NCBI GenBank assembly: GCA_021108315.1
Contig: JAIORE010000104.1
Span: 1-33,422 of the forward strand
Reading direction: 5' to 3'
Origin: Candidatus Cloacimonadota bacterium
GTDB lineage: Bacteria; Cloacimonadota; Cloacimonadia; Cloacimonadales; TCS61
DNA: 33,422 bases
The notes under the pieces were generated by a model that was given only the letters and a program-made list of their open reading frames with translations, made no database searches and was not told the DNA's origin. Positions 33,313-33,422 of the stretch are shown here, piece after piece. How positions within the stretch are numbered: the first letter of the stretch is position 1; each line of letters starts with the position of its first letter. The position numbers and the translations under genes are program-made.

Positions 33313-33394
33313 TAGTTTTTTAATTTTATAAAGCTAAAAAACTAAGCTGAGCAATAGAATCACTCAGCTAGTGTCAAGTCAAGCTTGACTTGAC
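33313..33394. repeat. three adjacent inverted repeats
   Basis: Three perfect inverted repeats in a row: TAGTTTTTTA/TAAAAAACTA (33313-33344), AGCTGAG/CTCAGCT (33345-33369), and the 22-bp palindrome GTCAAGTCAAG/CTTGACTTGAC (33373-33394). No coding frame overlaps. They may form one folded RNA or DNA element, or a terminator region for a gene outside the window. Confidence 0.6.
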
Positions 33395-33422
33395 GCATAG
33401 ATAAAATTATATTGTCCTCAAA

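Noticed and set aside
1..33422. CRISPR array, insertion sequence, prophage or defence island
   Set aside because: No regularly spaced direct repeats, transposase, integrase, phage or restriction genes were seen anywhere in the window.

Overview
The window is AT-rich bacterial DNA from what looks like a strict anaerobe of the FCB superphylum. Candidatus Cloacimonadota or a close relative is my best guess, by inference only. The grounds are three secreted proteins with a C-terminal FlgD/Por-type sorting domain (YPNPFNP...TISF...SGIY.Y), a complete non-haem oxygen and peroxide defence set, C10 and C11 peptidases, a butyrate kinase, a long-form SRP RNA, and intergenic DNA full of short low-complexity repeats. 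I see no insertion sequence, prophage, CRISPR array or rRNA.

Layout. Positions 421-3987 (minus) form a tight oxidative-stress operon: flavodiiron protein, ferritin, desulfoferrodoxin, an unrecognised 45-residue ORF, classical rubrerythrin, reverse-type rubrerythrin and rubredoxin, closed by an intrinsic terminator. Positions 4096-10959 (minus) hold mutM overlapped by a Fur/PerR-type regulator, a secreted M1 aminopeptidase, a small membrane protein and a TPR histidine kinase. Positions 11227-13322 (plus) carry tRNA-Phe, the SRP RNA and hisS. Positions 13383-20292 (minus) carry a C10 peptidase with sorting domain, an NtrC-type response regulator, a C11 lipoprotein peptidase and butyrate kinase. 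Positions 20608-27227 (plus) carry a TrmB-type regulator and then DsbD, a PKD/Omp28-like lipoprotein, a TlpA-like thioredoxin with a novel tail, and a DUF6029-like outer-membrane protein. Positions 27880-32740 (plus) carry a small secreted protein, trxB, a D-threonine-aldolase-like enzyme, an Smr protein and an EamA transporter. A two-helix membrane protein lies at 32853-33239 (minus).

How the genes work together. Rubredoxin can pass electrons to the desulfoferrodoxin, rubrerythrins and flavodiiron protein, which remove superoxide, peroxide and oxygen. Ferritin stores the iron, MutM repairs oxidised guanine, and the nearby PerR-like protein is the obvious candidate regulator. The DsbD-Omp28-TlpA-DUF6029 run looks like an envelope thiol-redox module in which each protein carries its own cysteine pair; trxB lies about 2 kb downstream. 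It is the most interesting candidate for a poorly described system here. The other notable content is intergenic: paired palindromic elements, a 9-bp motif repeated around a strong orphan promoter, and repeat-derived sequence inside the ends of some secreted proteins.
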